From positions 14,724,431-14,788,430 of the forward strand of contig CM064670.1 of NCBI GenBank assembly GCA_032717465.1: a stretch of DNA of 64,000 bases, written 5' to 3'. The notes beneath the pieces were generated by a model. It saw only the letters and a program-made list of their open reading frames with translations, did not search any database and was not told the origin of the DNA. This document shows, piece by piece, positions 12,701-24,755 of the stretch; the stretch's first letter is position 1, and each line of letters opens with the position of its first letter. Made by a program: the position numbers and the translations under genes. The stretch is from Coenobita brevimanus (Eukaryota > Arthropoda > Malacostraca > Decapoda > Coenobitidae).

Positions 12701-13209
12701 GGAAACTTACTTGCCATGTTGACATAGATATCAGTGATTTCAGCTGTGCCCTAAGCAAGCTATCCTAGATACCTACGGGCGAGAACCACTTCGTTGTTGC
12801 GATGAACGTAGATTTTTGCAAATAAAATGATGCAATGCTTATTTTTGAAGACAAAATGCCTTAAAACTATATGATCAACTGCCGAAAAAAAAAAAAAAAC
12901 TCTCAGGGTCTTGTATCTACTCTAGTATTGGAATTTATGATGATTTATAGAGAAATTGACGATTTTAGAGCACACATGGATAATCACGGCTCTTCAGAGA
13001 CGAATCATTGCACGTGTTCCCAACCCAGTCTGCCTAAATGGCCTGCGGGCAGACATGCCCAATGTTCAGACTCCATGTACAAGGGGTTAAACATTTTAGG
13101 CAAAAAAAATAAGATGAGCACTACTGTAGATTCGTGACTTCATTGGGCACCTTTTGAAACGCGGAGACAATGCAAAATCGGAAAAATCGCTAATCTGTCA
13201 CCCCCCTAG
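9790..13209 (+). mobile_element. dead 3.4-kb DNA transposon with AGGGGGGTGACA inverted ends
   Basis: The left end has AGGGGGGTGACA at 9791-9802 and the right end the exact complement TGTCACCCCCCT at 13196-13207. CTACAG occurs just outside on both sides (9784-9789 and 13210-13215), consistent with a 6-bp target duplication. Between the ends lies one broken coding region (10054-12768). The poly-A at 12885-12898 is internal. The inverted match does not extend past 12 bp. Termini, size and single internal gene fit a cut-and-paste element; I cannot assign a superfamily. Confidence 0.7.
10054..12768 (+). pseudogene. broken transposase-like gene of an unclassified family
   Basis: Reading frame changes at least four times. 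Blocks: 10054-10785 (N-terminal, basic; ends with DQRTAGKMFCKTFVDRKWKK); about 10745-10858 in another frame (SSKKRKF, NLS-like, then LPEDWNHIRHSPQ and a stop); 10893-11204 (YMFNLNWKYHDEDD, then LSQIVHEMLDCDES); 11179-11733 (GSKIDFIMTDSVNHNTGVEG, then IPDHLLWQVHPGLMFN); about 11690-12081 (QYVTSFLLKFQSITNQLACI, ILEAFPQLCLDL); about 12246-12358 (YGLKLKGAKQLKVVSRAHVN); and 12500-12768 (DLGGPFTKR, then NDRLYLEIRYARNSCV). The IDFIMTD block followed by VHP recalls the spacing of an RNase H-like DDE core as in hAT elements, but this is inference. I have an impression of similar uncharacterised multicopy proteins in other invertebrates and fish; this is not verified. Confidence 0.6.
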
Positions 13210-13215
13210 CTACAG

Positions 13216-14227
13216 TACAGTTCTTTTCATACGTGTTTGTTAACCCCAGGAAAGGTAACGTGGGGTCCATTGGACCCCAGCCTTTTTTTGTTTGTTTATT
13301 TGTTTTTCATATATTACCAGAAATTCTAAGGACCTGTCCTTCTCTCTAGCTTCCTGACCAGTCGAGTAGTTTAGGGGGTGATGGCGTAATTCTCGGATCT
13401 AGCACAAATTTGGCACTAAAAAGCCACTGGGGTCCAATGGTCCTCAAGGTTATTTTTCATGTAGGGTACTGACCAAGGGACTGCAGTGAGCTCCAGGTGA
13501 GATAACCGTTCAATCTACCTTCTAAATACCTTATTACTTGCATTTGTGCCTTAGTCTATGTATGTAAAACATATGTAAGATGTCCATATAACGTGTCACT
13601 TGGGTATTAGGCAAATAATTTGCCATTTTACTGTACACATCCATGTAAGATCACTGTTGGCATGGATTACCATTCTGTCTACCTTCTAAATATGTTGTGA
13701 GAAGTATATAGAACGACATGGAACCCAAAATTTATATAAGAAGTAAGGTGTATACCCTATTACTACATGTCCATTGAAGACGACAAATATAAATTGTCAT
13801 TTTTTATTCCTCATTTGTAGGCTAATTGTTTTTCACTTGCTGTTTCTCCTTTTCAGGAATTGTGATCATTAGATTTAAGTTCCATATTGTTGAAGAATAC
13901 TACTTATTGGCAAGTTAGAGGGCTTGCTTTCCTGGCCCCCCTTCGCCCTGGCCCAAATGCTTTGGTACTATTAACAGCCCTTTCCAGGGGCCCTACCATT
14001 ATGCTCTGCTCCAAAACATTTTGCATAACTATTAGGCAGGGTACTGTACTTATTTCATCACTTCAGGTGTTTCTCTGTTCATTTTAGTTCATTTCCTTCC
14101 ACAATATGCACCCTTCCCTTTAATAGCTTTTTCTTTTCTGACCCTGCTGCTCAATCATCCAGTTACTATGACCAGTCTACAAAGCATTACAATTCAGCCA
14201 TATCAATTATTTACATCTCATGGCTTG
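13216..14227. other. AT-rich DNA, no gene seen
   Basis: Holds an imperfect inverted pair around GTCCATTGGACCCC (about 13267-13280) and GGGGTCCAATGG (about 13430-13441), but no convincing element ends. No coding signal. Confidence 0.5.
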
Positions 14228-14460
14228 GTAGGTGGTGGTGGCGACCATCATCCAGTCACTTGATGTGTTGCCTACTTCTTCAGATTTATCATGTCCCCCC
14301 CTTCTTCAGATTTATCATGTCCCCCCCTTCTCTCTTCCATCCTTCCAGTCACCTTTTATTACTTTTCTTTCCACTTCTCGTGGCTTTACACTGAGTGGAA
14401 GCCTGTTTCCTGTAACCCAGGAAACCAGTTACATAAGTGAGTGCTAACCTTATAGCTACT
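14228..14460 (+). mobile_element. head of the hairpin-bearing composite SINE (fragment)
   Basis: Shares the order GGTAGGTGG ... CATCATCCAGTCACTTGATG ... pyrimidine-rich stretch ... CACTGAGTG ... TTTCCTGTAACCCAGGAAA with copies at 32683, 45901 and 47248 (minus). It has a local 23-bp duplication (TTCAGATTTATCATGTCCCC) at about 14279-14330. No tRNA-like part is seen downstream, so it is a truncated or separate head. Confidence 0.65.
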
Positions 14461-15112
14461 GTATATAACGGGGAGATGCGGAGCTTGATATGGTGAACCT
14501 GTGACTGAAGAGAGACAACTATGGCATCCACCCAGGAATCAAGTCTCAACATTTTTCTCCATGCATGGCTATAGTGAGGTGCTGTCCACTGCAAGGTGAC
14601 ATCAGCTCACAGCATGGGGTGACCCTGGAGAGGCAGTTGCTCGCCTACAGTTGATGGGTCAGGTCAGCCAGACGAATTAATCAAAACCACCACCACCACC
14701 TCCCCATGCCTGTTCGTTCATTACCCAGGTTGGATGAGTGTAACTCAAATGTATAGTGTAAAATATAATTTACTGAAACATTTGGACAATGAAAACTTCA
14801 GAGGTTGATGGATATAAATTTATTGGTCAAAACAGTTACTGCAAAATGAAATAATGTTGATCACTACTCTGAAATTAAATCCTTGATGAGAATACCAAAA
14901 TTCATCTATTTTCAAAGGAACCAAATTACTGAGCTTGAGGTGTACTACTCTATGCAGTAAGAATCCATGCTGATAAAGTGTAACAACTGTAAATGATAAA
15001 TGTATGTTGCACTTGTGTGAAGTTATGCATGTGATGAAATGAGAAAATAAAATGATACTCCACTCCAAAATTGAAAATTACCACAAGCCCTCCTTATATG
15101 CTGCTTTTTTTT
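14461..15112. other. no gene recognised
   Basis: Unique-looking DNA; GC is moderate to 14720 and AT-rich after that. Short frames only. Confidence 0.5.
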
Positions 15113-15345
15113 TACATCATCATCCGGACCTTTCCCACCCTAAGGCAGGGTGAGGAGTAGCAATGTCCGGACAGCCCAAACTTGCCCACTCCACTGGGCC
15201 ATGCTTCCTTTCACTCATCATTCAAGCCCCTGGAATCCTGGCTCTATCTGATATGCCAAAAACATTCACCACGTTCTGTAGCTTTACATAACCATATCCG
15301 ATAGGGTCAATCTGGACGCTGTCATGTTAAAAAGGGGTGCTCTTT
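15113..15345 (-). mobile_element. LINE-A solo 3' end
   Basis: About 230 bp matching the conserved 3' block of family A, beginning with the inverted GATGAT tail (CATCATCATCC) and ending at TTAAAAAGGGGTGC. Strong 5' truncation is typical of target-primed retrotransposition. Confidence 0.85.
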
Positions 15346-15483
15346 TTTACACTTCTGTTATTATGTAGTAAGTACCCAGTATACACTGTCTATCAAACCA
15401 CTGTTCCCTGCAAAGCTGATTTGCTAGTTTCCACCAACCTCTAGTACCATTTGTATGGAAAACCTTAAAATATTCTGGGACAC

Positions 15484-15735
15484 ATCTATTTATCTATCTA
15501 TTGCCAGATGCCTTAATCCCACAAACAAATCTCCTCCTTGTCACCTGGTCCCCCACCAATTCATTGCCCTGCTCCCAGCCCACACCCCCCTCTCTCATAT
15601 ACCTCTTCACTCCATCCTTCCATCTCATCCTTGGCCTGCTCCTCCCTCTCCCCCATTCCACCTCACTCCCACATACTCTCTTCGTTAGTCTCTTGATCTC
15701 CATCCTCTCCACATAGCCAAACTTCCCTGACGTAT
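15484..15735 (-). mobile_element. LINE-C 3' fragment
   Basis: Minus strand encodes the RT C-terminal tail (FGYVERMEIKRLTKRV, then RPRMRWKDGVKRYMREGGVG) and ends GGCATCTGGCAATAGATAGA, the family C 3' end with its GATA tail. Confidence 0.8.
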
Positions 15736-16264
15736 AATAAGGCTTGTACAAGTTCTGAACAGGACACTTAAGTGACCTATATTTCCCTTGTAAAAAAAGA
15801 TGGAGTGAGCTAATCACAAAGATACATCAAATATGCATTGCCCAAGAATCTGGCCTTGGTTTTTTATTAATCATGAAGCTGCACACTTGCTTATGTTCAA
15901 AACAACTGCAGTGCCTAAATTCTATTCAAGCTAATGCCAGATAATGATATTCTGCTGAGAGCGAGTCAAAGGAGACTGAGGGGCAATGCTGTCACCATCA
16001 GAAATCCTGCATTCTGGTCTAGCAAATTCAAGATTTTTCATGTAGCTTGGAACAAGTCATATGATTGCAAAAGAATTAATATTTTTACGAAACAGGGTGG
16101 AGTCACCTTGATTCACACTACTGTACTACTGGAAAAATATTTGTATAAATCTGAAAACGCTGATAATATGGTAACAAAAAACAACACCTGTCGATGAAAC
16201 TTGAGGTAGTTGCCCCTCTTTAGAACTACAGTTGGGTAAATGCACAACTGTTTTGGACATACTG

Positions 16265-16298
<34 letters not shown>

Positions 16299-17924
16299 GA
16301 ATCATACAAACCATCACTCAGAGGTGATGCTTCATACAGACTTAGAGGCACCTCCAAAATGGTATTGAACATGCACATAAACACAGAAATAAATGAAAAT
16401 GTTCCCTGCATTTACTATGCTAATTTCTAGGAAGACAGGAAGAAAATATTACACTGGAAAACCATGTTTCTGAATTATATTCTTTGATATTAATGAATGC
16501 CAAATAGTGAGAGATGGGAAATTTTATTATGCTAGCAAGTCTCAGGTTGCTCATGTGGCAGGTGTTGGGAGAACTCATTCACCTTACTGCCTGTAATTTC
16601 TCCCTACTCTGCAACAGATGAGAAAATGAAGGTGTCATTCAAAACAGACTTCTTTTGACCACGTCACTGTCAAATTCCTGTCATTTTCATTTTCCCCCCT
16701 TTCAGATTCATTATCTGTCAAAGCACATGATTTAAGTCTCTTCTTCCCTTCATCGGTACAATTTATTTTGGTGTTTTAGTGCACTATACTACCAACATCT
16801 GAATATGTATGTATGTAAGATGTTAGTAACCATGGACCATCTTATAACAAAGAAAGCCATACACACAAGCAGGTGTGGGTGTGATGTATACTGATGCATT
16901 GCACCGCACACACCTAAATTGTCATGTATGAATCATGACTCTAGTGAGGTATGAAATACATCACTACATTATAACCAATGCCACATCTGTTTTATATTTG
17001 TTTTTACTGTCCTATCACTGATATTCACCATCCTTAACCACATCACTGAGATACAGAATACTTTAAAGACGTGACGAATACATCAGGGGCAGGGGAAAAC
17101 AAAAAACTTTACCTCCCCACTGAGACTTGTGGGAGGTGGACATACACCATGTGGTGAGCTGATTGGCACTCACAAAGTGCTGCCAAAGCTACTAAATTTC
17201 ATTTGCATCACTGCATACCAAGTGATTTTAACAGACCTGTAAGTTACACCACCTCACAGGCCAAAGGGACTCCACCCTACCATCTCGTTGTTCGAACACC
17301 ACCAGTATTCTGTTTCAGAAAATACCTGTACCAGATGATTGTGTACAGCTATGGCTTATAGCCACAGAAGTCTGAGTTAACAGCTCGCACCCAGAAAATT
17401 CATCAGATCACTAGCTGTTCACCCAGTGGCAAGAAGGATTACAGTGCTCAGTGGGCCCTTTTAGCCAACCAGAATGAGGAGTTATTACAATTTTCATCTG
17501 GCAATATCTAGAATGAAATACCAGAGTTGTCTTGACCACAAGAGAGTCAAAGGAGACCATATTAGGCTTCTCTTCAGAAAAAATCATCTGGCATTAGCTG
17601 CAATAGAATATTAAATTAGTTCTGACCATGAGAGGGGTAAACAAGTGGAGGGGGGGGGGATGTACCTATGCTGATTAAACTACAAACACCAAGATAAAGC
17701 CACTCTCTCTCACTACAATAATATCTTTTTAAAAAATAATGTACCTTATCTTTATTCATATACCCGGTTGCTTGTTTTTGGCCTAGGAGAGCCCCATGGC
17801 AGTGAATTTGTTATTAGAGGATACAATAAGCACTACAGTTTTGAAACTTGTCTCCTAAATTAAGAAATCCTATATGGAGATACAGGTACTGAGAATTGCA
17901 GCTGCAGTAGTAGCAGTTGCAAGT
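15736..17924. other. AT-rich DNA without recognised genes
   Basis: Contains a GA microsatellite (16264-16300). Minus-strand frames over it (SLSLSLS) are artefacts. No coding domain seen. Confidence 0.55.
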
Positions 17925-18140
17925 CCAGTCTCATCTGAACCTGGTGGACTGTAAACATAAACTGCCCTTCTTCCACAATCCATCATCCTCCTTTTGGGGG
18001 ACAGGGAGATGATTATGGCATGTTTGTATGACTAGGCAACTCCACTGTCCAACCGTATTGGTGGCACCACATGAAGGTGTCCCTCTCTGACACCTGCAAA
18101 AATAAAGCAGAAAACGGCATGGGGTTGAAGGGGTTAACAC
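17925..18140. repeat. dispersed ~200-bp repeat, copy 1
   Basis: Shares the order GTGGACTG(T/C)A ... CCACAATCCA ... GAGATGAT ... TGTTTGTATGACTAGGCA ... GGTGGCACCACATGAA ... GTGTCCCTCTC with 18545-18740 and 29868-30060. Diverged and non-coding, possibly an old SINE. Confidence 0.6.
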
Positions 18141-18544
18141 TGTACTATACTTCTTTCCTTCTGACTTGGATCAGATTTTCATCCCATTGCAGCTTGTTCC
18201 ACATACCTCATAGGCTGAAGACAATGCTGACTCTACATCCTTTCCATAGCACTTTTTTGTGACTAGCATCATATTCTAATCCTAATCTACAGATATAACT
18301 CAGCATTCAAGGTGAGATGGCAATTTTTGGCAAAGTCAAAATAGAGTGCTGCAAACAACATTAGCAGTGATACTTGTATTATAATTTCCCCACAATTATG
18401 GCTGGTCCACTGATGTGTTGATTATGGATGTCAAGCTGGCTAAGGGAGTTTTTTTCTTTATGCTGTTCAATTTGATGTATTTTCATTTTATTCTTGCCAC
18501 CATCAGGCAACTTTATTTTGGTGGGGAGGGACTTTTTGAACTAG

Positions 18545-18740
18545 TGGGCTTCATCTGAAAATGAAGCGGGTGGACTGCAGGGTAAAGTTGCTTTTCTTCT
18601 CCACTTTACCATCCTACACTGGAGGGAGAAGGAGAGAGCTGATGAGTGCCTGTATAACCAGGTAGTCTGGCAGCTCAGTTATAATGATGCCACCATGTGA
18701 AAGTGTCCATCTCCAGCACCCAACACTTAACTCATAACAA
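18545..18740. repeat. dispersed ~200-bp repeat, copy 2
   Basis: Same block order as the copy at 17925: GGTGGACTGCAGGGT, CTGTATAACCAGGTAGT, GATGCCACCATGTGAAAGTG, TCCATCTCCAGCACC. Confidence 0.6.
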
Positions 18741-18854
18741 GTTGGTCGCTCTCCAAGGCAAGGTAATGTCATGTGGAAGCAGCAAGAACACACTGCATTA
18801 TACATCAAGGGACTGAAGGGGTTGTTCCCATACAAGTTTCCTACCTCCTATCAG

Positions 18855-20620
18855 ATGAAAGGGGTATATCGTTTTCGTTTATGAAGGCTCCAGTAGCTTG
18901 CATGCATCGGATTTGGTCACCTAATGGCGGCTCTCCATAATGCTCGATTTCTGGCAGCTTCCCTGTTTAGTCCCTTAACCCTGAGGTCACATTCAATGAT
19001 GTCATCCCAGGTCATTTTCGGTCTACCACTCCCTACCCTACCCCCAACATTAACACTTATCACTTTCTGCACCCAATTATCATCTCCCATCCTCTCTACA
19101 TGCCCAAACCACCTCAATCTACCTCTCCTCATCACAACACCAATACACTCCACTCCCATCTTGCCTCCCAACTCCTCCACTGTAAACCTAGCCCCTCCAG
19201 GCCTCGCACTCAAGGACGCACTGCACATCCACCTCATCACTGCCAGTTCTGTACATTTGAGCCTGCGAATATCCTCTTCCTTTTCTGCCTAGGTCTCACT
19301 ACCAAACAGCAATACACTCCTAACACAGGCCGCATACAAAGATCCCTTAGCACGGAGGGAGAGCCTTCTCAATGTCAGGAGAGGCAACTGTCCCTGAACA
19401 TCTTCCAACCACTCCTCATTCTAGCCACAGAGCTAGCTCCTGTCCCACATCCAGCACATAATATGTCTCCCAAATAACAAAGCTCTTCCACACACTCAAG
19501 AGACTCGCCAGCAACTTCAATCCTTTCACGCCTGACAATATTCACGTGCTCTCCCCGACACACCACACACATGAAATCAGCATTATCTCGCAGTCTATCT
19601 AATACCACTACATCTCTTATGCACCCATTTCTCACAAACACTGCACAAGATGGAATTACTTCCACGCCCTTGTGAGAAATTGCACATGGCCACTCTCCCT
19701 CTTCTTTGAGAGTACCACCCCCAGCCCTAGATACCATCACTTTTGTTTTATTTACTTTTACTCTTAAGCCCTTGTGCCCCATACCATCTCTCCACTTCCT
19801 GAATCTTTCCTCCACCTCCCTTTCATTCTCTGCAATCAACACCAAATCATCAGCATACAACATCTCCCATGGGAGTCCATTTCCAGAGTCACGTGAGAGA
19901 GCTTCAAGTACCATGATACACAACAAGGTGCTCAAGACTGACCCCTGATGCACACCAACGTTCACAGAAAGCTCATCACTCAAATCTCCATTCACCCTTA
20001 CCTGGGTGTGAGTAACCACATAGGCCTACATGGCCATAACAACCCTAACCAGCCACTCCTCGATCCCATGCCTTCTCATTGCCCACCTCACCACCTCTCT
20101 GGGGAATCTGTCAAAGGCCTTCTCCAAATCAACAAAAACAAAGTACAGTTCCCTTTTCTTTCCTATATATTTTTCCTGAAGCTGTCACACAATGAATATG
20201 GCATCAGTGGTCCCTCTGCCTGGCATAAACCCAAACTGCATCTCATCAATATTCACTCATTCTCTAATCATACCTTCTGGAGCTCTCTCCATAACCTTCA
20301 TTATCTGGTCTAAAAGCTTTATGCCTCTATAATTTCCTCTTTCCAGGGCATCACCCTTCCCCTTGTACACATTTACAATTACACTCTTCAGAAAATCATC
20401 TGGGACAACACATTCAGAAAATCATCTGGGACAACACACTCATGTATAATCGTACTTATCAGGTGTGACTAACCTCACTCCTACATCTCCTGAGGCTTTC
20501 AACATTTCAACAGTCAACCCAGAAACACCTGCTGCCTTCCCCACCTGCATCCTGTCTGTTGCCCCACTCACATATGTCACACTTGGATTCAAGCTGACTG
20601 AGTTTATAGGGTTTAATATT
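18855..20620 (-). mobile_element. RTE-like LINE family B, copy 1 (3' half)
   Basis: Minus strand. Around 20540-20480 it reads GKAAGVSGLTVEMLKASG, then the RT from about 20420: HTQVRVNGDLSDELSVNVGV, HQGSVLSTLLCIMVLEALS, MLYADDLVLIAENE (YADD intact). A decayed form of the PHD-like insert follows (WPCAISHKGVE, DNADFMCVVCRG), then CYLGDILCAG and, at 19240-18917, RGRLRWFGHVERM and IIECDLRVKGLNREAARNRA. The 3' end has the family tail with TTTTCGTTT near 18866-18876 (inverse of the ACGAAA units). Frameshifts are present. Confidence 0.82.
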
Positions 20621-20635
20621 TATGTTATGAATACG

Positions 20636-21605
20636 AGGTGTGATAAAAAAAAAGAAGAAGAAAAAAAAAAGGACTTTGGCTGCTAATCACACAATCCAGC
20701 AGCCACAGAATAATGAAGTACATCATAGTGTTGCCCAACATCTCAGCACTGTATGAGAAAAGCAGCACTTCAATTAATTTAATATCTTTCTTTTCACAGG
20801 TGGTTTTGTAGCACCTGTCAAATGCCCTCTGTCACAGAATGAACCTTGAGCAAAGGATTAACATCAAGTTCTTGGCTAACTTGGGAAAAACTCAAGCAGA
20901 AACCCTTGCCATGCTGAAGGACATGTACGGAGTGGAAACAATGTCCCAAACATGTGTCTATGAGTGGCACAAGAGGTTCAGGATGGGGCGGGGTGACGTG
21001 GAGGATGACCCAAAACCAGTATGTCCCTCAACAACACGAAATGATGCCAACATCCAGAAGGTCAAGGAGCTGGTGCAAAGTGATCGCAGACTGACGATCA
21101 GAATGATGGCTGAGCAACTGTGGCTGAATAAGTCAGTGAGGTCCATCTTATTGGAAGATGTCCGCCTGACTGCACGGATCCGACGAACAAGGTGTGATTT
21201 GTGGGAAAACAAGAACTGGGTCCTGCATCATGACAATGCTCCTGCACACACAGCTCTCAGCATCGGCCAGTTTCTGGCTGATTACAGGTTGCAGCCCTGG
21301 AACACCCCCCATACTCACCAGATCTAGCACCGTGTGACTTCTGGGTATTTCCAAAGCTGAAGAGTGTCCTCAAAGGATCACATTTCGAGGGTGTGGGGGA
21401 CATCAAAGAACATGCAACCAACTGAGAGCCATCAAGAAGTAGGCCTTTGAAAGGTGCTTCGAGGAGTGAAGGGGAAGAATGCAGAAGTATATTGACTGTA
21501 GGGGGGACTATTTCGAAGGGGAGAATAGGTAGTTTCCTGTCATCTCGAGAAATAAAGTATATACAGTACGTTGATAATGTCCCGATTCTTTTTTGTCACA
21601 CCTTG
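20636..21605 (+). mobile_element. mariner-like element with internal deletion
   Basis: Inverted ends: left CGAGGTGTGATAAAAAA from 20636, right complement CAAGGTGTGACAAAAAA ending at 21605, with TA on each side (20634-20635 and 21606-21607). Length 970 bp against the usual 1.3 kb. Confidence 0.86.
20839..21540 (+). pseudogene. mariner transposase, deleted and frameshifted
   Basis: The first frame (20839-21327, 162 codons) has the N-terminal HTH (MNLEQRINIKFLANLGKTQA ... YEWHKRFRMGRGDVEDDPKP) and KSVRSILLEDV, then jumps to WVLHHDNAPAHTALSIGQFL, which holds the second catalytic Asp. Roughly 100 residues containing the first catalytic Asp are missing between RLTARIRR and TRCDLWENKN. After 21300 another frame gives the C-terminal block around LAPCDFWVFPKLKSVLKGSH, where the third Asp of the D,D34D triad sits. 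It cannot be an active transposase. Confidence 0.88.
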
Positions 21606-21649
21606 TATACAAAAATATGTGCAGTGTATAATGATTATTTTAATGTCAG

Positions 21650-23830
21650 CTTTCATTCTCTGCAATCAACACCAAATCATCAGCATACAACATCTCCCAC
21701 GGGAGTCCATTCCTGAAGTCATGTGAAAGGGCTTCAAGTACCTTAAAAAACAAGGGGCTCAAGACTGACCCCTGATGCACACAACTTTCACAGAAAGCTC
21801 ATAACTCAAATCTCCATGCACTCTTACCTGGGTGTGAGCACCCACATACATGGCCATAACAACCCTAACCAGCCACTCCTCGATCCTAAGCCTTCTCACT
21901 GCCCACTTCACCACCTCTCTTGGTACTCTGTCAAAGGCCTTCTCCAAAGTACAGTTCTCTTTTCTTTTCTATATATTCTTCCTGAAGCTGTCGAATAATG
22001 AATATGGCATCAGTGGTCCCTTTGCCTGGCATAAACCCAAACTACGTCTCATCAATACTCACCCTTTCTCTAATCATACCCTCTAGAACTCTCTCATTAC
22101 CTTCATTATCTGGTCCAAAATCTTTATGTTTCTATAATTTCCTCTTTCCATGGCATCATCTTTTCCCTTGTACACATTTACTATTACACTCTTCAGTCAA
22201 TCAATTAGGACATCATCATCATCATCATCATCATCCAGACCTCCTTTCCCACCCAAGGGCAGGGTGAGGAGTAGCAATGTCCAGACAGCCCAAAATTGCC
22301 CAATCCAATGGGCCACGCTTCCATTCACTCATCATTCAAACCCCCGGAATCCTGGCTCTACCGGATACGCCAAAAACATTCACCACATTCTGTAGCTTCA
22401 CATATCGTACCCGACAGAGTCAATCCAGACGCTGCCACGTTAAAAAGGGGTGCCAAAAATCCCTGATCATGCATATCACCTCACAAAATTCATCCAGCCA
22501 ACTCGATCTCCTGTCAGTTCCCTAGCCTCACTGACTTCCAAACCTCTCTTCCTCACACATTCATCCACCATATCATATATAATCATATTTATCAAATCAG
22601 TGACTAACCCCACTCCTATATGACCTGAGGCTTTCAACATTTCAGCAGTCAACCCAGACACACCTGCTGCCTTCCCCACCTGCATCCTACCTATTGCCCT
22701 GCTCACAGTAGCTGTGTCAATCAAAGGCCAGACACTGGATCTGCTGGCTGTAAACCTTCCCTGTCCCAGTCAAACTCCTCATTCAAGAAGCAGTCATAAT
22801 GCTCTCTCCAAGCATCTTTAATATCCCCACTATTCACCACTACCCTTCGTCCATCACTCTTCACACGCTGCTCACCTATGATATCCCTGTTCTCCCTCTT
22901 CATCTGATCTGCCACCTTAATTATCATATTCTTCCTTTCCATGCTATTTAGATTATCAAGTAAAAGTCTCTGAGACTCAGACTTTGCCCTGTATACCTCT
23001 TCCCTAGCCCTACGCTTGGCAGCCACGTATTCCTCTTTATTACCACCCTCTTTCCATTCCCAGAAAAGATTTCTTTTCTCCTTAACTGCAGCTTCTACAC
23101 CCTCATCCCACCACCAAGTTACTTTATGTATTGTGGGACCCCTTGTCCATCGCACTCTGAATCAGTAACTCTCAAAAGGTTGTTCTTGAGGGCTCTGAAT
23201 TGTTGTCAAAAGCTCCCAGTTCAGCCACCACTCTACTCATTTCGCTATACAAGGCATCCCTTACTGCCTGGTTTTTCAACTTCCATATTTTACTCCTAGG
23301 TGCATAGGCCCTCTTTTTCATTACCTGCTCCTTAATCATGTCACATATCAATAACTTGCATTGCAGCAAACACTCCTCACCCCCTATAATTTTAACATCC
23401 CTCACTAACCTCCTATCATCCCTCCTGACCAGGAAATAGTCTATCTGGCTGCTATTTCCCCCAGATTCATATGTAATCAACCTGCTCTTTTCCTAAAATG
23501 TGTGTTGCACAAAATCATCTTCATTGCCTCCCCAAACTCAAGTATCCTTTTCCTTTCCTCATTTCTTGTACCATATGCACATCCTCCATGTACTCCTTCA
23601 TATCCTTGAGTTGCTTCACCCACATGACCATTTAAGTCCCCTCCCAAAACTACAATCTCATCATCCACCACACCACTTACTACACGTATTAAGTCATCCC
23701 AGAATCTATCCTTCTCCACCTCATTCAAGCCTGCCTGTGGAACATATGCCCATATAAATGCAAACATAATCCCACCAAACAAAATTTTCATTACTATTAT
23801 ATTCTACAGTACTAACCTTTTCATTTCAGT
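21650..23830 (-). mobile_element. RTE-like LINE family B, copy 2 (5' and RT part)
   Basis: Minus strand. APE endonuclease: WAYVPQAGLNEVEKDRFWDD, VVLGGDLNGHVGEA, NTHFRKR (23791-23480) and SSQIDYFLVRRDDRRLVRDV (23480-23172). Linker VTWWWDEGVEAAVKEKRNLF (23155-22721), then IGRMQVGKAAGVSGLTAEML. The sequence is interrupted at 22575-22205 by a LINE-A 3' end and resumes with the RT (about 22200-21650): EKAFDRVPREVVKWAVRRLR, VVMAMYVGAHTQVRV, up to the catalytic region, where it stops. It overlaps family B copy 1 in content, so these are two copies or a partial duplication. Confidence 0.8.
22205..22575 (-). mobile_element. LINE-A 3' end inserted in LINE-B copy 2
   Basis: The GATGAT tail (CATCATCATC at 22209-22236), the conserved family A 3' block, and the end of the ORF on the minus strand (DMVDECVRKRGLEVSEAREL, TGDRVGWMNFVR). 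Family B sequence continues on both sides. Confidence 0.82.
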
Positions 23831-24478
23831 GATGAATTTTCTTTTATTCCTGCTACTTCCAGATAACCCTGTTTAGTAGAGTGCTACAGTACTGAAGAGT
23901 TAATGAAGGCCATGTCTAACCCCTGAGTTCAAACACTAACCTCAGGTAAATAAAACAACCTGGAGTATCCAGAGTATGAAAGACATCCTCAGAATAATGA
24001 GTTCAAATATGACTTATGTTTCCATCTACCAACTGAATAAATATACGTAAGGTACAGCTGGGGGCAGACACCATGAGGCGCACTGCCAGGGTGTGCATCT
24101 CTGTTGGCCTCTGAAACTGTGGCAGGTTTTTCATCTAATATCCTGGGATACAAGGCCACTGTATCATTAACATTACCACAGTTGTAATTAAATGTAAAGA
24201 TTTGAGAGTCTTAATACCAGTACACTATGTGATGAAGTGCTGTACACCAGTCAAAAGAGCATCAATGAACACTTGCCCTAAGCAACATGACACCACCAAT
24301 GACTGTTACTACACAATGTTCAGTGATTCTATATACTACAGTGGTAAACCTTTCTCATAACTGCTGGTGACACTTCCTAGTTAGCATTATCATCAAATGC
24401 ACAATTGATCTTGAGACATAAGTTTTACTAATCATTTAGGATATTAGTATACTCTTGTGTGATACTTTTGACTGCATG
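23831..24478. other. AT-rich DNA, nothing recognised
   Basis: No coding block and no repeat ends seen. Confidence 0.5.
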
Positions 24479-24480
24479 TA

Positions 24481-24755
24481 CACCCTCTAAAAAATTTTTC
24501 GGCACCCCCTGCTCTGATACCTTTCGCAACGATCACTGTTACAGAAGGCGAGAATACGTGGTGTGTTTGATACCCCTGTACCTCTCTCACTCTCCCACTG
24601 GATTTCATCATTAGCGGACGAAGTATCACACACCAGCAACACAGGGTCATGGATACCAAGCACACACCAAAATTCAGGAGATGATTCAGAATGCTTCGTG
24701 TGGTGTATCATAATGTATCGTGTCGTAAGGGTGCCGAATTTTTTTTTATAGCCTG
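24481..24755. mobile_element. 275-bp MITE with TA target duplication
   Basis: Left end CACCCTCTAAAAAATTTTTC then GGCACCC; the right-end complement begins CAGGCTATAAAAAAAAATTC then GGCACCC. TA lies on both sides (24479-24480 and 24756-24757). Non-coding, Tc1/mariner type by TA and a CAGG-like end. Confidence 0.75.

Noticed and set aside
13240..13465. TTAACCCCAGG start and GTCCATTGGACCCC inverted motif suggesting a small piggyBac-like MITE
   Set aside because: I could not find a matching right end followed by TTAA.
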